DNA from: Kryptolebias marmoratus
Lineage: Eukaryota > Chordata > Actinopteri > Cyprinodontiformes > Rivulidae
NCBI RefSeq assembly: GCF_001649575.2
Contig: NC_051451.1
Location: 26,872,636 to 26,936,635, forward strand
Direction of reading: 5' to 3'
Length of the DNA: 64,000 nucleotides
Under the pieces are notes generated by a model. That model searched no databases. It saw only the letters and a program-made list of their open reading frames with translations, and was not told the DNA's origin. Every line of letters starts with the position of its first letter. Position 1 is the first letter of the stretch. The position numbers and the translations under genes are program-made. Below are positions 57,101 through 63,980 of the stretch, piece by piece.

Positions 57101-60100
57101 CATCTTTTTCTTTGTTTGGTTGGTTAGTTCGATCTTTCTTTCTTCTCACTCATTACACTCCATTTAAAATAAACCTTTTACAGTTTTTTCCTCTTTTTTT
57201 TGACAATTAGAAGAATTATAACAACAAACAGAAATGGGGAAATGCATTACGTAACCTTGCTGTAATTCTTAAAACCTCTGTTTTGTTGACTCTCTGAATG
57301 TCTTTTGTGTCTGTATCTAATTGTTTTCAGATCAGGGGATGAACATCTACAGAAAACCTCCCATCTACAAACAATACGGTACTTTTCCTCCTAAAATGTA
57401 ACATTTTTAGTCAAATAAATAATGTCAAATATCAAGGGATAAATGGAATAATTGTTGCTGAGATATTTAACAACATATGAAGACATTTTTTGTGAAATGA
57501 GTCCAAACAAGTACTAGAATAAAGTCATTGCCATAATATTATTGCTAACATAAAATATGAACATTTGTGAATGCAAACTAGAACAAACCAAAGTATTCTG
57601 TCTAAATCTTCATAGTTGTAGGCTGTCGACTGATAAGGTGATACTTCCGTCTGTCTGACAACTTTATAGCAGCTATGTGGGATAAAACTGTTGAGAACAA
57701 ATCCTAGTTTTTAGGTTATTGGACTCAGCTTGACTGTGTGTGTTCATGTAATCATAGTCACCCTCCTGCGTCAGTGTTCTGTTTGAAGTCTGTCTCCAAC
57801 CCCTTTCTGTCTGACCTGCAGTTTGCTTTTTTGTCTATCTTAACAAGTCACAATCATAACGTTAGAGTTTGCGTCCTTTGCAACTTTGGTGCAACAAGAG
57901 TGCGATAACAACTCTTCTTTTTCAAAGGGTCAATTTTGTCAAAAACAGCCTTAAAAATATAAAGAATAAATGACATAACAAACAGCAAATAAACACATCT
58001 GTGTTTAATTTTCTTTTAATTCATCCTAATTTCATTACGGAACTGGCAAAATTGCATTTTCTGCAAAAATGCAAGGTGAAAGATGAAGAAGAAGTGAGGA
58101 GTTAAAGTTAAAATAAAGAAAAGAGAAGCTAAAAGGAATAAAACTGAAGCCAAAAGGAGCAAAATGGTAGCTTAAAGTTAAAGAAGCAAAACCTAAATTT
58201 AGCTAAACAGTAGCTCAAAGCTAAAATAAGACAAAAACAGAAAAGCAGATTTCGAGGAGAAGAATGTTTTTAAAGGATCTGAAGAGATCTCAATGTATTT
58301 CTACTGAAATTTTGTTCATAAATAAAATAAGTCTGAAAGTTCAAAATACTAATAGTCATAAGACACTATTTCCAATCAAGCAGGAAGTGTTGACAAATGA
58401 AATGGGCCGATCCGTCCACCTGATCAGCACTTCTAGCCAGTTTATTGTAGAAACAGACTTTGTTCTGTTGGAAAAAACAGGGACAAACTAAACAGGTTCA
58501 TGCAAAAATTTAGAGGTTTAATATTAGCTAATGTTGCTTTCATTCACACCAGTGTGTTGTTTACAGAAAGAGTGGTTTTATAAAGGCTCTCGTTTGGCTA
58601 ACCATTAGCCTAGCCTGGACTGATATCACAGCTGATTAGATTCTAACTACTGATAACTAATTGATAAAACATCCCTTTAAAGATGTTCAAACTTCCCCTT
58701 TAGGGTTCAGCCCATGGCACAGTGACTTGTTAGGAGAGGCATCTGCATCATGGCCAGATGAGCCATGATTCATTGATTGTTGAGCCTGATGGTGCTAAGA
58801 TGTTTACTTGTAGCTGAGACTGTGACCCAGACACTGATAGTTCAGTTCCCATGGTTGCCAACCTAGACGCAGCTGCCATAGCTCATCAGAGGAAGTCTGC
58901 TGATGAAATCATCAGATCTGCCACCTTCCCCGCTGCCCACGCTCCCTCTCCGGATGACAACTCACGGAGTGAGGGTGACTGTTGGCCCCACTCCCTCGCT
59001 GCGTTAGGTACAGTAGGCTGCTGATGGGTGTGTTTGCACTTCTACCTGCTGGTGAAACCTCGAGCTGCTCCACCGGCTTAACTGCATCCTCGCTTTACTC
59101 CGAGCTCACGCTGTTCTTCGGACGCCGCGGTGTTCGCCACCTTCAGTTTGCTTTGAGCCGAAGTGTTGTCGGGTTTCTGTTGCTGCCATGTTGTTTTCTG
59201 CTTGAGATAGCATCAGTTTCACCATTTTTCTTTCTTTTACATGATGAGTGCTCCGGCTACATGCAGCAATTTCACAAATGACTTAGACAGAGATAACTGA
59301 GACTAACTTCAAACCTTTGTTTGTCTGTCGTACATTTTTTTTGTATTTGACATCCACAAAATTCTTGACATGAATGATGTGTAAACTGTCATGTCTGTGT
59401 AGCCAAATCTTCCAATAAGTCCTTCTGTTTGTCTGTCTCGTCAGCTCTGTCTCAGATTTGTGTTAAAACTGTCCTCATTACTTATTATCTCACATCTCTA
59501 CAGCCAAACCTCGTCTGTTTTGTTTGTCCCTCCATCCAGTTGTTCTGTACACGTCACGCATGCTTTCCTTCAGGGATGTGTGAACGTATGTGGTTTTGTG
59601 TAACTTCTTTTTGTTTCCCTGTTTGACGCCCACAGGTTCAGAGGGGAGGAGGAGATCCAGAGAAGAGGAGGAGGAAGAGGCTCTGAAAAAGAAGCAACTC
59701 CAGGAAGAACATCTCAGTAAGGTCAGTCAGGCGACATTTACCATCCCCGGGGGTGGCCAGATGGAGGCCACAGAGCATCTTGGGGTGCCACACCAAAACC
59801 AAAAGTAATAACAGAACTTTAATTTTATTGTGCTGTAATATGGGATGAAGTCAGTATCTCACTGGGCTGCGACTGTTTGCAACTACTCGGCAAACGGCGT
59901 TCGTGACAGTCTCCAAACGTTCACAGGGATTCTCAGTTTCCTTGTGTGGGTTGCAGAAGCTTAAAGTTTTGTTTAAATTTTTTAAAATGTTTAAAAAAGT
60001 GTATGCAACAGAGTTGTCGCTGACGTACATACGTCTTTTGACAGAGAAGCTGTGTCCAGCCCCAAATGCCCAGGTCTAAAAACCACACTGATGTTAATAA

Positions 60101-62679
60101 TAATTATTAAAAACTGATCCAAATCTGCCCGTCTTCATGTCAGAGGTGAGGGTGGCTGCCGAGGTGGGTATGAATCAGACCGAGGCGGGAACAAAATAAT
60201 ATGCACGCCCTGAAATACAGGTTTGTAAGTCATGCACATGAAAAAAAGGCCATGATTTTCAAAACATGGCCGCACAGCTCGCTGGTCGCTTGGTTGCGAA
60301 CACCTGAAAATGTACCTATTTTCACTGGACTAGGACTGTTTCCAACAGCCCCAGCCCAGTGAGATACTGGCTTTAGGGAATTGCCTTTTGATGTAGGCCG
60401 AGTTTGATTTCTTATTTTACATTTTATTCTATTAAAAACAGCACCGTCATTACGTAACTCATATGCATATAACACTATCTGGCACTTAATTTATAGGTAT
60501 GGCTGACTTTGTAGATAAACAGAAAGCTGTGTGTGTGTGTTTTGCAGATTCAGTCTGGTTTAGGTAAGCTCATTCTGAAGGAGGAGATGGAAAAAGAGCA
60601 GATTAGGGAGCGGCATGCACGTAGCCTCTCTGCTCAACGCTACGATCCCAAAATGAGCAACTGTGACGCAGGTACGAAGCAGCTTCCTCAGCTGATTTAC
60701 TCTTGATTTGTCAGCAATGTGCATCACAACACCTGTACTGTAGAGCCCACTATTTATTACCCTTGAGTCTGTTATTCTGTTTGAATGTACAAATTTAGCT
60801 CAACGTTGCGATCTGTTTTTCAGATCAAACGTCTCCAACCAAGACTAACTCTCTGCCCGGGTACGGACGGAACGGGTTGCATCGGGTGAGAGCAGATAGG
60901 AAGGACAAGAAAAGTCCAAAATGAAAGCAGTGCTAACGCTAAATCACTCAGTCATGGAACCATTTTTGTCTGAAATCAACAACCAAATGCATGTTAATGT
61001 GCTGTTGTCTCTGTTCCTTTAGCCTCAGTCAACAGATTTCACCCAGTACAACAGCTATGGTGACATGTGTGGGGGAGGCCGAGGTGAGAGCTTCAATCCA
61101 AACGTAGACTCGAAACCAACCTCAGAGCTAGTCAGCGCCAGAACTGGCTTGCTGTATGCACAGAAACAGATATATTTGATTTTCATGAAGAAACAAAAAG
61201 CAGTTCTGTAGATAGCAGTCTGGCAGGGGACCCGACAGCAAACCATTAACTGTGAGTCTCATTCTCTGTCCCATTTTGTCCTGCAGAGTTTCAGGTATGT
61301 GTCTCATCTGCTTCTTCACGTGGCATGCCTCTTCATCCTGCATCATACACACGCTTGGTTGCAACAGACGCCTTCCCCCTGAATGCACAGCTCCCACTCC
61401 TGCTTCTTGCTTGCATCACTTTTGGATAAATGTCGACTGCAGGGCATGTTGTGCTGTTTTCAAAACGAGTACAAGAAGCAAAGCATGCGGCGCCCCGTAG
61501 CTGAACCTGTGTGCTGGAAATGCAGTGTACGATCATTGCCTTGTCTTGTTCTGTGTGTTCTTCATCAGTGTGATGACTCAAGCTATGTTATACAGAAACA
61601 TGATTACAGTTTAAACTCGGCACACAAGAAACAAACGCAAAACTACAGTGTGAATGCTGAGTGATGAAATTTCTTCAAGGATGAATCGTTAAAGTTGAAA
61701 TAAGCAGAACGGAAGCTTAAATCAGCTAAACTGTAGCTAAATGCTAATATGAGCAAAACAGTAACTGAAAGCTAAAGTTAGCAAAAATGTAGCTAAACTT
61801 TAATTTTAAGGAAAACAATCACAAACTGCTAAAATCAGCAAAATTGTTGCTAAAAGCAAAAACAAAAAAACTGCCTCTAATTCTAAAAAGTTAAATGTTG
61901 AATAACTGTAGCTAAAAGCTATAATTAGCAAAACCATAAATGAAAGCTAAATATTAGCAAAACAATAGCTGAAAGTTTAAATTTCCACAACAGCAGCTGA
62001 AAACTTAACTAAACAGTAGCTAAAAACTACATGGAGCTAAACATTATCTAAGAGCTAAAAATAGCAAAACAGTTGCTAACAACTAAATGTAGCTCAAAGC
62101 TGCTGGTGTAGATTCTAAAAAAAAAAAAAAAAAGCTAAACTTAGCTAAAATGTAGCTAAAGGCTAAAATTAACAAGATATTAGCTAAAAGGAACATATGA
62201 AGACACAAACAGAGCCAGTAAGCTGCAGAAGATTTCAGAGAATAATGTTTTTAAAGGAACTGAGGAGATCTCAGTGTGTTTCTGTTGGGAAAATATTTTA
62301 AATAAAGTTAAATAATTTAAAAGTATTTAAGTTAGAAGTCTGCTTGTTCCTGCAGATCGAGCAGAACATGTAAAAATAGCACAAAACAAACTATAAAGAG
62401 GAACAACTGCATGAAAGTTGACTCAGCATTCACACAAAAGATAAACAAATGCCATCTTTAATACAGATTACGAAACAGAAGTATATTCCAGCTACTTGCT
62501 CCATCCAGTGACAACTGCACCCACTTCCATAAGAGGACATATTCATGGCTTTACTCTTGCAGCTCCTTCCACTATATTACATGTGTGTATGTTCTGTTCT
62601 TTAGCACTTTAAGGATGGCCGTGCAGCTCTTGCAAGGATGGACAGGGGAGTATCTATGCCTAATATGTTGGAACCAAAA
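27567..62679 (+). CDS. ablim1: Actin-binding LIM protein 1 (3' end beyond window)
   Basis: ABLIM1 is a cytoplasmic scaffold that binds F-actin through a C-terminal villin headpiece and protein partners through four N-terminal LIM zinc fingers. Exons from 30380 to 62679 join in frame to 774 codons. LIM1 spans QCYKCKEPCKGEV to LDYQ, LIM2 CNGCGDFVEGEVV to CLCQYC, LIM3 CAGCGRDIKNGQ to YCEKDYQ and LIM4 CEACHQFITGKV to VWHPSC, each with the Cys/His zinc ligands. The linker carries GSSIPGSPGHTIY, DLAAIPKVKAIYDIERPDLI, RSTSQGSIGSPVY, SRSPQHFHRP, DQGMNIYRKPPIYKQY, GLGKLILKEEMEKE and DRGVSMPNMLEPK. These match ABLIM1 better than ABLIM2 or ABLIM3. The villin headpiece exons (starting near IFPYEM in human) are off the right edge. 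The gene is head-to-head with fhip2a, as in human. Confidence 0.95.
28015..28440 (+). repeat. Two adjacent family B copies
   Basis: Two head-to-tail partial copies are present: one with gttagcaaaatacctcctga and gtagctgagagtcattctc, the next with caattcaagatggccgctac and cagttttacagatattaagc. Confidence 0.7.
28502..28578. repeat. Poly-A then (AT)n microsatellite
   Basis: About 25 A residues followed by about 25 AT dinucleotides. Confidence 0.95.
29170..29830 (+). mobile_element. Family C DNA-transposon derivative
   Basis: It carries the family C core. On the minus strand near 29438-29400 it reads MVWGCISASG, resembling the WGC(F/I)SA motif of Tc1/mariner transposases, so the family may derive from such an element. 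Confidence 0.6.
29830..30290. other. Intronic or 5' flanking DNA of ablim1 exon B
   Basis: No coding exon recognised. The last bases include a good acceptor-like tract (tttccttccag, 30278-30288) that could begin the 5' UTR-containing exon. Confidence 0.4.
30380..30623 (+). CDS. ablim1: ablim1 first coding exon B
   Basis: It starts MPTLPNLNSLGKLCSTSRSH and ends at CCACAG|gtagga in phase 1. It aligns with the human long-isoform start MPAFLGLKCLGKLCSSEKSK, including the basic Ser/Arg stretch and IIEDGHV, EVLYLIPKQY near human LIVEDRRV and HLLYLCPKDY. A possible 5' UTR acceptor (tttccttccag) lies near 30288. Confidence 0.88.
31440..32195. mobile_element. Family A repeat (reverse) in ablim1 intron
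   Basis: An array of AGCTAAAAGTAGCAAAA is followed by atattttgaaaagtataaaa and cctgaatgagccgaacgtc, the reverse complement of the block in the 18528 copy. Confidence 0.65.
33045..33525. repeat. Minisatellite of about 22-bp palindromic units
   Basis: Degenerate units of the form GTACCTGGTAAGTACCAGGTAT are repeated about 20 times. Each unit is made of two inverted 11-bp halves. It lies in an ablim1 intron. Confidence 0.75.
34173..34194 (+). CDS. ablim1: Candidate ablim1 alternative first exon C (short)
   Basis: ATG opens MVMVKEK and ends AAAG|gtattt, again leaving one G, the phase needed by the 41156 exon. The same frame stays open upstream to an ATG at 34023, so a longer hydrophobic N-terminus is also possible. 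Only 7 codons, so the evidence is the donor and the phase. Confidence 0.4.
35065..35600 (-). repeat. Two adjacent family B copies (reverse)
   Basis: Two copies in reverse orientation each carry ctctcagctactaccac, gtggcggccatcttgaat and tttcattaaaatcc. Confidence 0.75.
35950..36125. mobile_element. Family A short copy
   Basis: It contains tgtaacttttatactttttg, cttttagctgctg and ctgcactcagttttcacgc, with the array nearly lost. Confidence 0.5.
36395..36720. mobile_element. Family A repeat copy
   Basis: It contains actgttcggctcattcaggc, ttatacttttcaaaatattt, then TTTTAGCT units and aactcagtttcagc. Confidence 0.6.
37020..41155. other. ablim1: Large ablim1 intron, mostly unique DNA
   Basis: No exon is supported. 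Less repetitive than its neighbours, it holds only a family B fragment (40610) and small CA runs near 37500-37545. The 37226-37560 part looks unlike a repeat and could be a conserved element, but that needs comparison with other fish. Confidence 0.4.
40610..40720 (-). repeat. Family B repeat fragment (reverse)
   Basis: It contains gctcaatatctgtaaaatta and ggcggccatgttgaatgg. Confidence 0.55.
41156..41293 (+). CDS. ablim1: ablim1 exon: first half of LIM1
   Basis: The acceptor is gtgttgcag and the donor TGTAAAG|gtacag. It encodes AHTQDTHHQSTEKALIQCYK then CKEPCKGEVLRVQNKHFHLK and CFTCK, carrying LIM1 zinc ligands C, C, H and C. Confidence 0.95.
41930..42290. mobile_element. Family E repeat copy
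   Basis: It shares with 45650 and 59852 the block attattttgtcgcccacatt gtacccgcctcg and the agtctccagctgtcgccgcc region. Confidence 0.5.
42585..42990 (-). mobile_element. LINE or SINE 3' fragment
   Basis: The sequence catcaatcaatcaatctgtc, aaactttatttataaagcac and cttttatacaaca is the reverse of a common teleost retroposon tail. The upstream body is AT-rich and undiagnosed. Confidence 0.45.
43491..43560 (+). mobile_element. tRNA-derived SINE head or tRNA pseudogene
   Basis: tgctcggtggtcagcgctgc resembles a tRNA A box and ggtttgagcccc a B box, with cttgtaat where an anticodon loop would be. The 3' half does not pair as a good acceptor stem, so an active tRNA is unlikely. Confidence 0.45.
43958..44141 (+). 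CDS. ablim1: ablim1 exon: end of LIM1, start of LIM2
   Basis: The acceptor is cctgaacag and the donor TGCAA|gtacgt. It encodes VCGCDLAQGGFFMKNGEYLC, then LDYQRMHGTRCNGCGDFVEG and EVVTALGKTYHPACFVCTVC. Confidence 0.95.
44325..44505. mobile_element. Family A short copy (reverse), array absent
   Basis: It contains aaatattttgaaaagtataa and ends with tgactcagcattcacacaa, the same terminal sequence as the 61648-62435 copy. Confidence 0.55.
44995..45104 (+). CDS. ablim1: ablim1 exon: end of LIM2
   Basis: The acceptor is gtcttccag and the donor AGCA|gtaagt. It encodes RPFPAGDRVTFNGKDCLCQY then CVEPMSPGPKDILGSS. Confidence 0.95.
45320..45430 (-). repeat. Family B repeat fragment (reverse)
   Basis: It contains gactttcagctactaccacac and cagcccagtatctcc within an ablim1 intron. 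Confidence 0.5.
45650..46095. mobile_element. Family E repeat copy
   Basis: It contains gcagaggcgggtactatgtg, acaaaataatgtgcatggcc and gattttcaaaaactggcc, then gcagcccggtgagatgctg at the end. Confidence 0.6.
46341..46350 (+). promoter_or_regulatory. MEF2-like motif in ablim1 intron
   Basis: CTATAAATAA fits the MEF2 consensus YTAWWWWTAR. The surrounding 46180-46440 is non-repetitive and pyrimidine-rich, with further AT-rich core motifs. Motif match only. Confidence 0.3.
46656..46782 (+). CDS. ablim1: ablim1 exon: LIM3
   Basis: The acceptor is ctctccgcag and the donor AGCAA|gtaagc. It encodes CAGCGRDIKNGQALLALDRQ then WHLGCFKCKACSKVLTGEYI. Confidence 0.95.
47035..47290. mobile_element. Family A array fragment
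   Basis: TTTTAGCTTTTAGCTAC units lie between two LIM exons of ablim1. Confidence 0.5.
47360..47453 (+). CDS. ablim1: ablim1 exon: end of LIM3, start of LIM4
   Basis: The acceptor is cctcacag and the donor TTAGAG|gtaagg. It encodes DGAPYCEKDYQIHFGVQCEA then CHQFITGKVLE. Confidence 0.95.
48240..48830. mobile_element. Family A repeat copy
   Basis: It starts ctgagtcagcattcccagca, with gcattccca iterated four times, followed by ttcggctcattcagttgatg, ttatacttttcaaaatattt and TTTTAGCT units. Confidence 0.6.
49729..49816 (+). CDS. ablim1: ablim1 exon: LIM4
   Basis: The acceptor is tttttccag and the donor CTGCAAG|gtgagt. It encodes AGDKHYHPSCARCSRCNQMF then TEGEEMYLQ, nearly identical to human ABLIM1. 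Confidence 0.96.
50240..50620 (-). repeat. Family B repeat copies (reverse)
   Basis: It contains gctgtggccgccatcttgaa, ttagtttcattaaaattag and gatattttgctaacagaga, with a second partial copy to the left. Confidence 0.6.
50675..50739 (+). CDS. ablim1: ablim1 exon: end of LIM4
   Basis: The acceptor is ccttctcag and the donor GAGCGG|gtagga. It encodes GSTVWHPSCKNTTRTEERHR then ER, aligned with human GSTVWHPDCKQSTKTEEKLR. Confidence 0.94.
51021..51065 (+). CDS. ablim1: Possible ablim1 cassette exon (45 nt)
   Basis: The acceptor is ccttcctccacag and the donor AGGCAG|gtactg. Fifteen codons (LLPPSLLFLQKTERQ) run phase 0 to 0, exactly where human ABLIM1 isoforms carry an optional exon (PPNIPRSSSDFF...). 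Sequence similarity is weak, and the segment sits between TG repeats, so this may be chance. Confidence 0.3.
51141..51155 (-). promoter_or_regulatory. CTCF-like motif in ablim1 intron
   Basis: ctgccccctgctgga reads TCCAGCAGGGGGCAG on the minus strand, close to the CTCF core. Motif match only. Confidence 0.35.
51468..52320 (+). mobile_element. Family C DNA-transposon derivative, near full length
   Basis: It opens with acaaccccaattatgaaaaa, gttgtgacgttgtgtaaaat and gcaatgatttgcaaatctca. It holds the shared core and ends with a diverged inverted version around 52256-52320. It lies in an ablim1 intron. Confidence 0.65.
52439..52516 (+). CDS. ablim1: ablim1 linker exon
   Basis: The acceptor is atttcatag and the donor ATCTAT|gtaaga, 26 codons. 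It encodes PTRSSSESICSRPGSSIPGS then PGHTIY, matching human PTRTSSESIYSRPGSSIPGS. Confidence 0.95.
52629..52787 (+). CDS. ablim1: ablim1 linker exon
   Basis: The acceptor is tctctgtag and the donor GCGGAG|gtaaac, 53 codons. It encodes AKVDNEILDYRDLAAIPKVK, then AIYDIERPDLITYEPMYTTS and an acidic/basic tail. Confidence 0.95.
52928..52972 (+). CDS. ablim1: ablim1 small linker exon
   Basis: The acceptor is gtttttctcag and the donor GACAAG|gtaaga. Fifteen codons encode LHSARRERSPLPDDK, phase 0 to 0, so the exon could be skipped. Confidence 0.8.
53839..53868 (+). CDS. ablim1: ablim1 30-nt exon
   Basis: The acceptor is ttttttttag and the donor CCCGAG|gtgagc. Ten codons encode SSRNMSPTPE, aligned with human SPRTLSPTPSAE. 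Confidence 0.82.
53959..54088 (+). CDS. ablim1: ablim1 linker exon
   Basis: The acceptor lies at the end of a TG repeat (tgtgtcag) and the donor is GACCTG|gtgggt. It encodes GPYDKRDRILQRSTSQGSIG then SPVYNRHGYTPTLSRSPQHF and HRP, ending in phase 1. Confidence 0.95.
54111..54149. repeat. (TG)n microsatellite
   Basis: TG repeat just after the donor of the ablim1 exon ending at 54088. Another, shorter TG run supplies the pyrimidine-poor acceptor region of the same exon (53935-53955). Confidence 0.9.
54330..55330. other. ablim1: AT-rich ablim1 intron
   Basis: Nothing recognised apart from simple AT-rich tracts before the 55362 exon. Confidence 0.5.
55362..55481 (+). CDS. ablim1: ablim1 linker exon, probably alternative
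   Basis: The acceptor is cctccctgcag and the donor GCCAAG|gtaagg. Its 120 nt run phase 1 to 1 and encode EALTGMQKLCSSLCSNSVGS, then RNSDSRPTSPFRHHFLPHSQ. The canonical human protein as I recall it goes directly from HFHRPG to NEPSSGRNSPLP, so this is likely an alternative exon. Confidence 0.75.
55741..55953. mobile_element. hAT-type MITE with 8-bp target-site duplication
   Basis: The ends caggggtgtcc and cacccctg are inverted, and the whole 213 bp is nearly palindromic (CTGGTCCTGGAGGGCC in both arms). It is flanked by acctaaac and acccaaac, 7 of 8 identical, as expected of a hAT duplication. Confidence 0.8.
55985..56090. mobile_element. Family E terminal fragment
   Basis: It contains cagtatctgaccaggctgca and gcgactagttggcgaatggc, resembling the left end of the 59852 copy. 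Confidence 0.45.
56961..57065 (+). CDS. ablim1: ablim1 linker exon
   Basis: The acceptor is ctcacgtgag and the donor GTCCCAG|gtagga. It encodes ADPPSGRSSPLPLRPESRPV then TPPLCQTPKHFHVP, aligned with human NEPSSGRNSPLPYRPDSRPL. Phase 1 to 1. Confidence 0.93.
57331..57378 (+). CDS. ablim1: ablim1 linker exon
   Basis: The acceptor is ttgttttcag and the donor CAATACG|gtactt. It encodes DQGMNIYRKPPIYKQY, phase 1 to 1, matching human DQGINIYRKPPIYKQH. Confidence 0.95.
58065..58330. mobile_element. Family A repeat fragment (reverse)
   Basis: It contains AGCTAAAAGGA units and atgtttttaaaggatctgaa gagatctcaatgtatttct, shared with the 61648 copy. Confidence 0.55.
58867..59007 (+). CDS. ablim1: ablim1 linker exon
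   Basis: The acceptor is ccaacctag and the donor GCGTTAG|gtacag. Its 141 nt encode DAAIAHQRKSADEIIRSATF then PAAHAPSPDDNSRSEGDCWP. Human has AALAAQSKSSEDIIKFSKFP at this place. An acceptor 7 nt further on would break the phase, so this one is preferred. Confidence 0.88.
59636..59721 (+). CDS. ablim1: ablim1 exon, acidic/basic coiled segment
   Basis: The acceptor is cgcccacag and the donor AGTAAG|gtcagt. It encodes GSEGRRRSREEEEEEALKKK then QLQEEHLSK, aligned with human RRSSGREEDDEELLRRRQLQ. Confidence 0.93.
59852..60369. mobile_element. Family E element with terminal inverted repeats
   Basis: The left end cagtatctcactgggctgcg is matched in inverse by cccagcccagtgagatactg at the right end. 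The interior is shared with the 45650 copy. It has no coding capacity, so it is a non-autonomous DNA-transposon-like element. Confidence 0.65.
60548..60671 (+). CDS. ablim1: ablim1 exon
   Basis: The acceptor is gttttgcag and the donor GACGCAG|gtacga. It encodes IQSGLGKLILKEEMEKEQIR then ERHARSLSAQRYDPKMSNCD, like human LNSGLGQLILKEEMEKESRE. Confidence 0.95.
60824..60885 (+). CDS. ablim1: ablim1 exon
   Basis: The acceptor is tgtttttcag and the donor CATCGG|gtgaga. It encodes DQTSPTKTNSLPGYGRNGLH then R, matching human SLPGYGRNGLHR. Confidence 0.95.
61023..61083 (+). CDS. ablim1: ablim1 exon
   Basis: The acceptor is tcctttag and the donor GCCGAG|gtgaga. It encodes PQSTDFTQYNSYGDMCGGGR and ends in phase 1, matching human PVSTDFAQYNSYGDVSGGVR. 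Confidence 0.95.
61287..61294 (+). CDS. ablim1: ablim1 8-nt microexon
   Basis: The sequence tgtcctgcag|AGTTTCAG|gtatgt completes the split Glu codon and adds Phe-Gln (EFQ). It stands where human has DYQ between GGVR and TLPDGHM. It restores the frame exactly from phase 1 to phase 0 for the next exon. Confidence 0.82.
61648..62435. mobile_element. Family A element bounded by terminal inverted repeats
   Basis: The left end GTGTGAATGCTGAGT (61648-61662) and right end ACTCAGCATTCACAC (62421-62435) are a perfect 15-bp inverted repeat. Between them lie the AGCTAAAA array and the conserved family segment. No target-site duplication is obvious. It lies in an ablim1 intron, between the microexon and the MLEPK exon. 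Confidence 0.7.
62605..62679 (+). CDS. ablim1: ablim1 exon, last complete one in window
   Basis: The acceptor is tgttctttag. It encodes HFKDGRAALARMDRGVSMPN then MLEPK, matching human GHMPAMRMDRGVSMPNMLEPK. The human K/I junction falls at CCAAAA|gcaagt, a GC-type donor. The only nearby GT donor is four bases later and would change the phase. Confidence 0.9.
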
Positions 62680-62962
62680 GCAAGTATCTTCTTCTTCTTC
62701 CAATGACAGCCAATGTAACTCGCACTGAAACACATGTACTCTGTTAACTGCATTTTACTGCTCAGAGCAAATTTAAGAATAATAAAGTACAAAAATGACC
62801 CAAGTCAGCTGGGTTCCTGATTTAGCATGCTGCTTTTAAAGAGCTGCCAAGTCACTTTAGCGCTTAGCATGCTGGCTTCTCCATGCTCATCTGCACATAG
62901 CTTTGATTTAAAACCACTGGATACTGTATGCAGCATACAGTGCAGAAATCCAGAAATCACTA

Positions 62963-63665
62963 AATACTGTGTGGTACAACTCCAACTCCAAAATCCTTTG
63001 ACGCTGTGTAAAATGTAAATTAAAAACAGAATATAGTTATTTTCAAATTTCATAAACCCATATTTTATTCACAATGGGACAGAACCATGTTCCCCTCTGT
63101 GCAGCATCTCCTCCTCTTCCAACATCTGGACCTGAGGAGAGCAGCTGCTGAATGTTGTCCCATTCTGGTTGTAGAGGATTCCAGCTGTTCTAAAACCTGG
63201 AGATCCTTTCCAGAGGCACTAATGCACCCCTATACCATCAGAGAGGCAGGCTGACCTCAGAACAGTTCTCCTCTTTGGTCCAGAGGAGACACATCTGTTC
63301 ACATCTGGCTTCTTCTCTGCCTGATAGAGCTTTAAGCAACATTTGTGGACGGCACAGTGAACTGTGGAAGTGTTCCTGAGCAGAACCAGAACCAGAACCT
63401 GTCAGCCCGTCCTCTTACTGTCCTGCTTCCAATTAACCTAATTAATTGTAAAAGCTCCTCCAGTGATTTCTTCTCTCACCTTTTCAGCCTTTTTGTTGCC
63501 ACATGTTGCTGCCATCAAATTCAATTTTACCTGTTTTTTTTCCCAAAAATGGTGTTTGCTGTATTCCATTTTTAATAAAATACGGGTTCATGAGATTTGC
63601 AAATCATTGCATTTTGCTTTTATTTACATTTTCAGAACATCGCAAATTTGGAATGGAAGTCGTAT
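62963..63665 (+). mobile_element. Family C DNA-transposon derivative with inverted ends
   Basis: The left end is gctgtgtaaaatgtaaattaa and the right end contains gagatttgcaaatcattgca followed by ttttatttacattttcag, an inverted copy of the left terminus seen in the 51468 element. The core is shared with the other copies. Confidence 0.65.
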
Positions 63666-63980
63666 AGAAGAACATTTCCACTTTACTGTGTTGATCTGAG
63701 TTGGTTACAGGCTTTAAAGAACTTTCAGTTGCTTATTCTTGAGCATCTCAGTTGTTAGAAGCCAGTTTTTTCTTGCACAGATGACCCTGGTTTAATAAAA
63801 CCTCCAGCACCTGAGACTTCCAGGACAGTCATTTCAATGTGGCCTACATTACTGTTTATTTGGTTTTCTTAAAATTATAAATACCTCGAAAATACAGCCT
63901 TGATGTCATGTTTTTCCCTTTTATTTTATCCGTTGCATGTTTCAACTCTCACACACAAAAAGACGCCTGCATTCCCCCAG

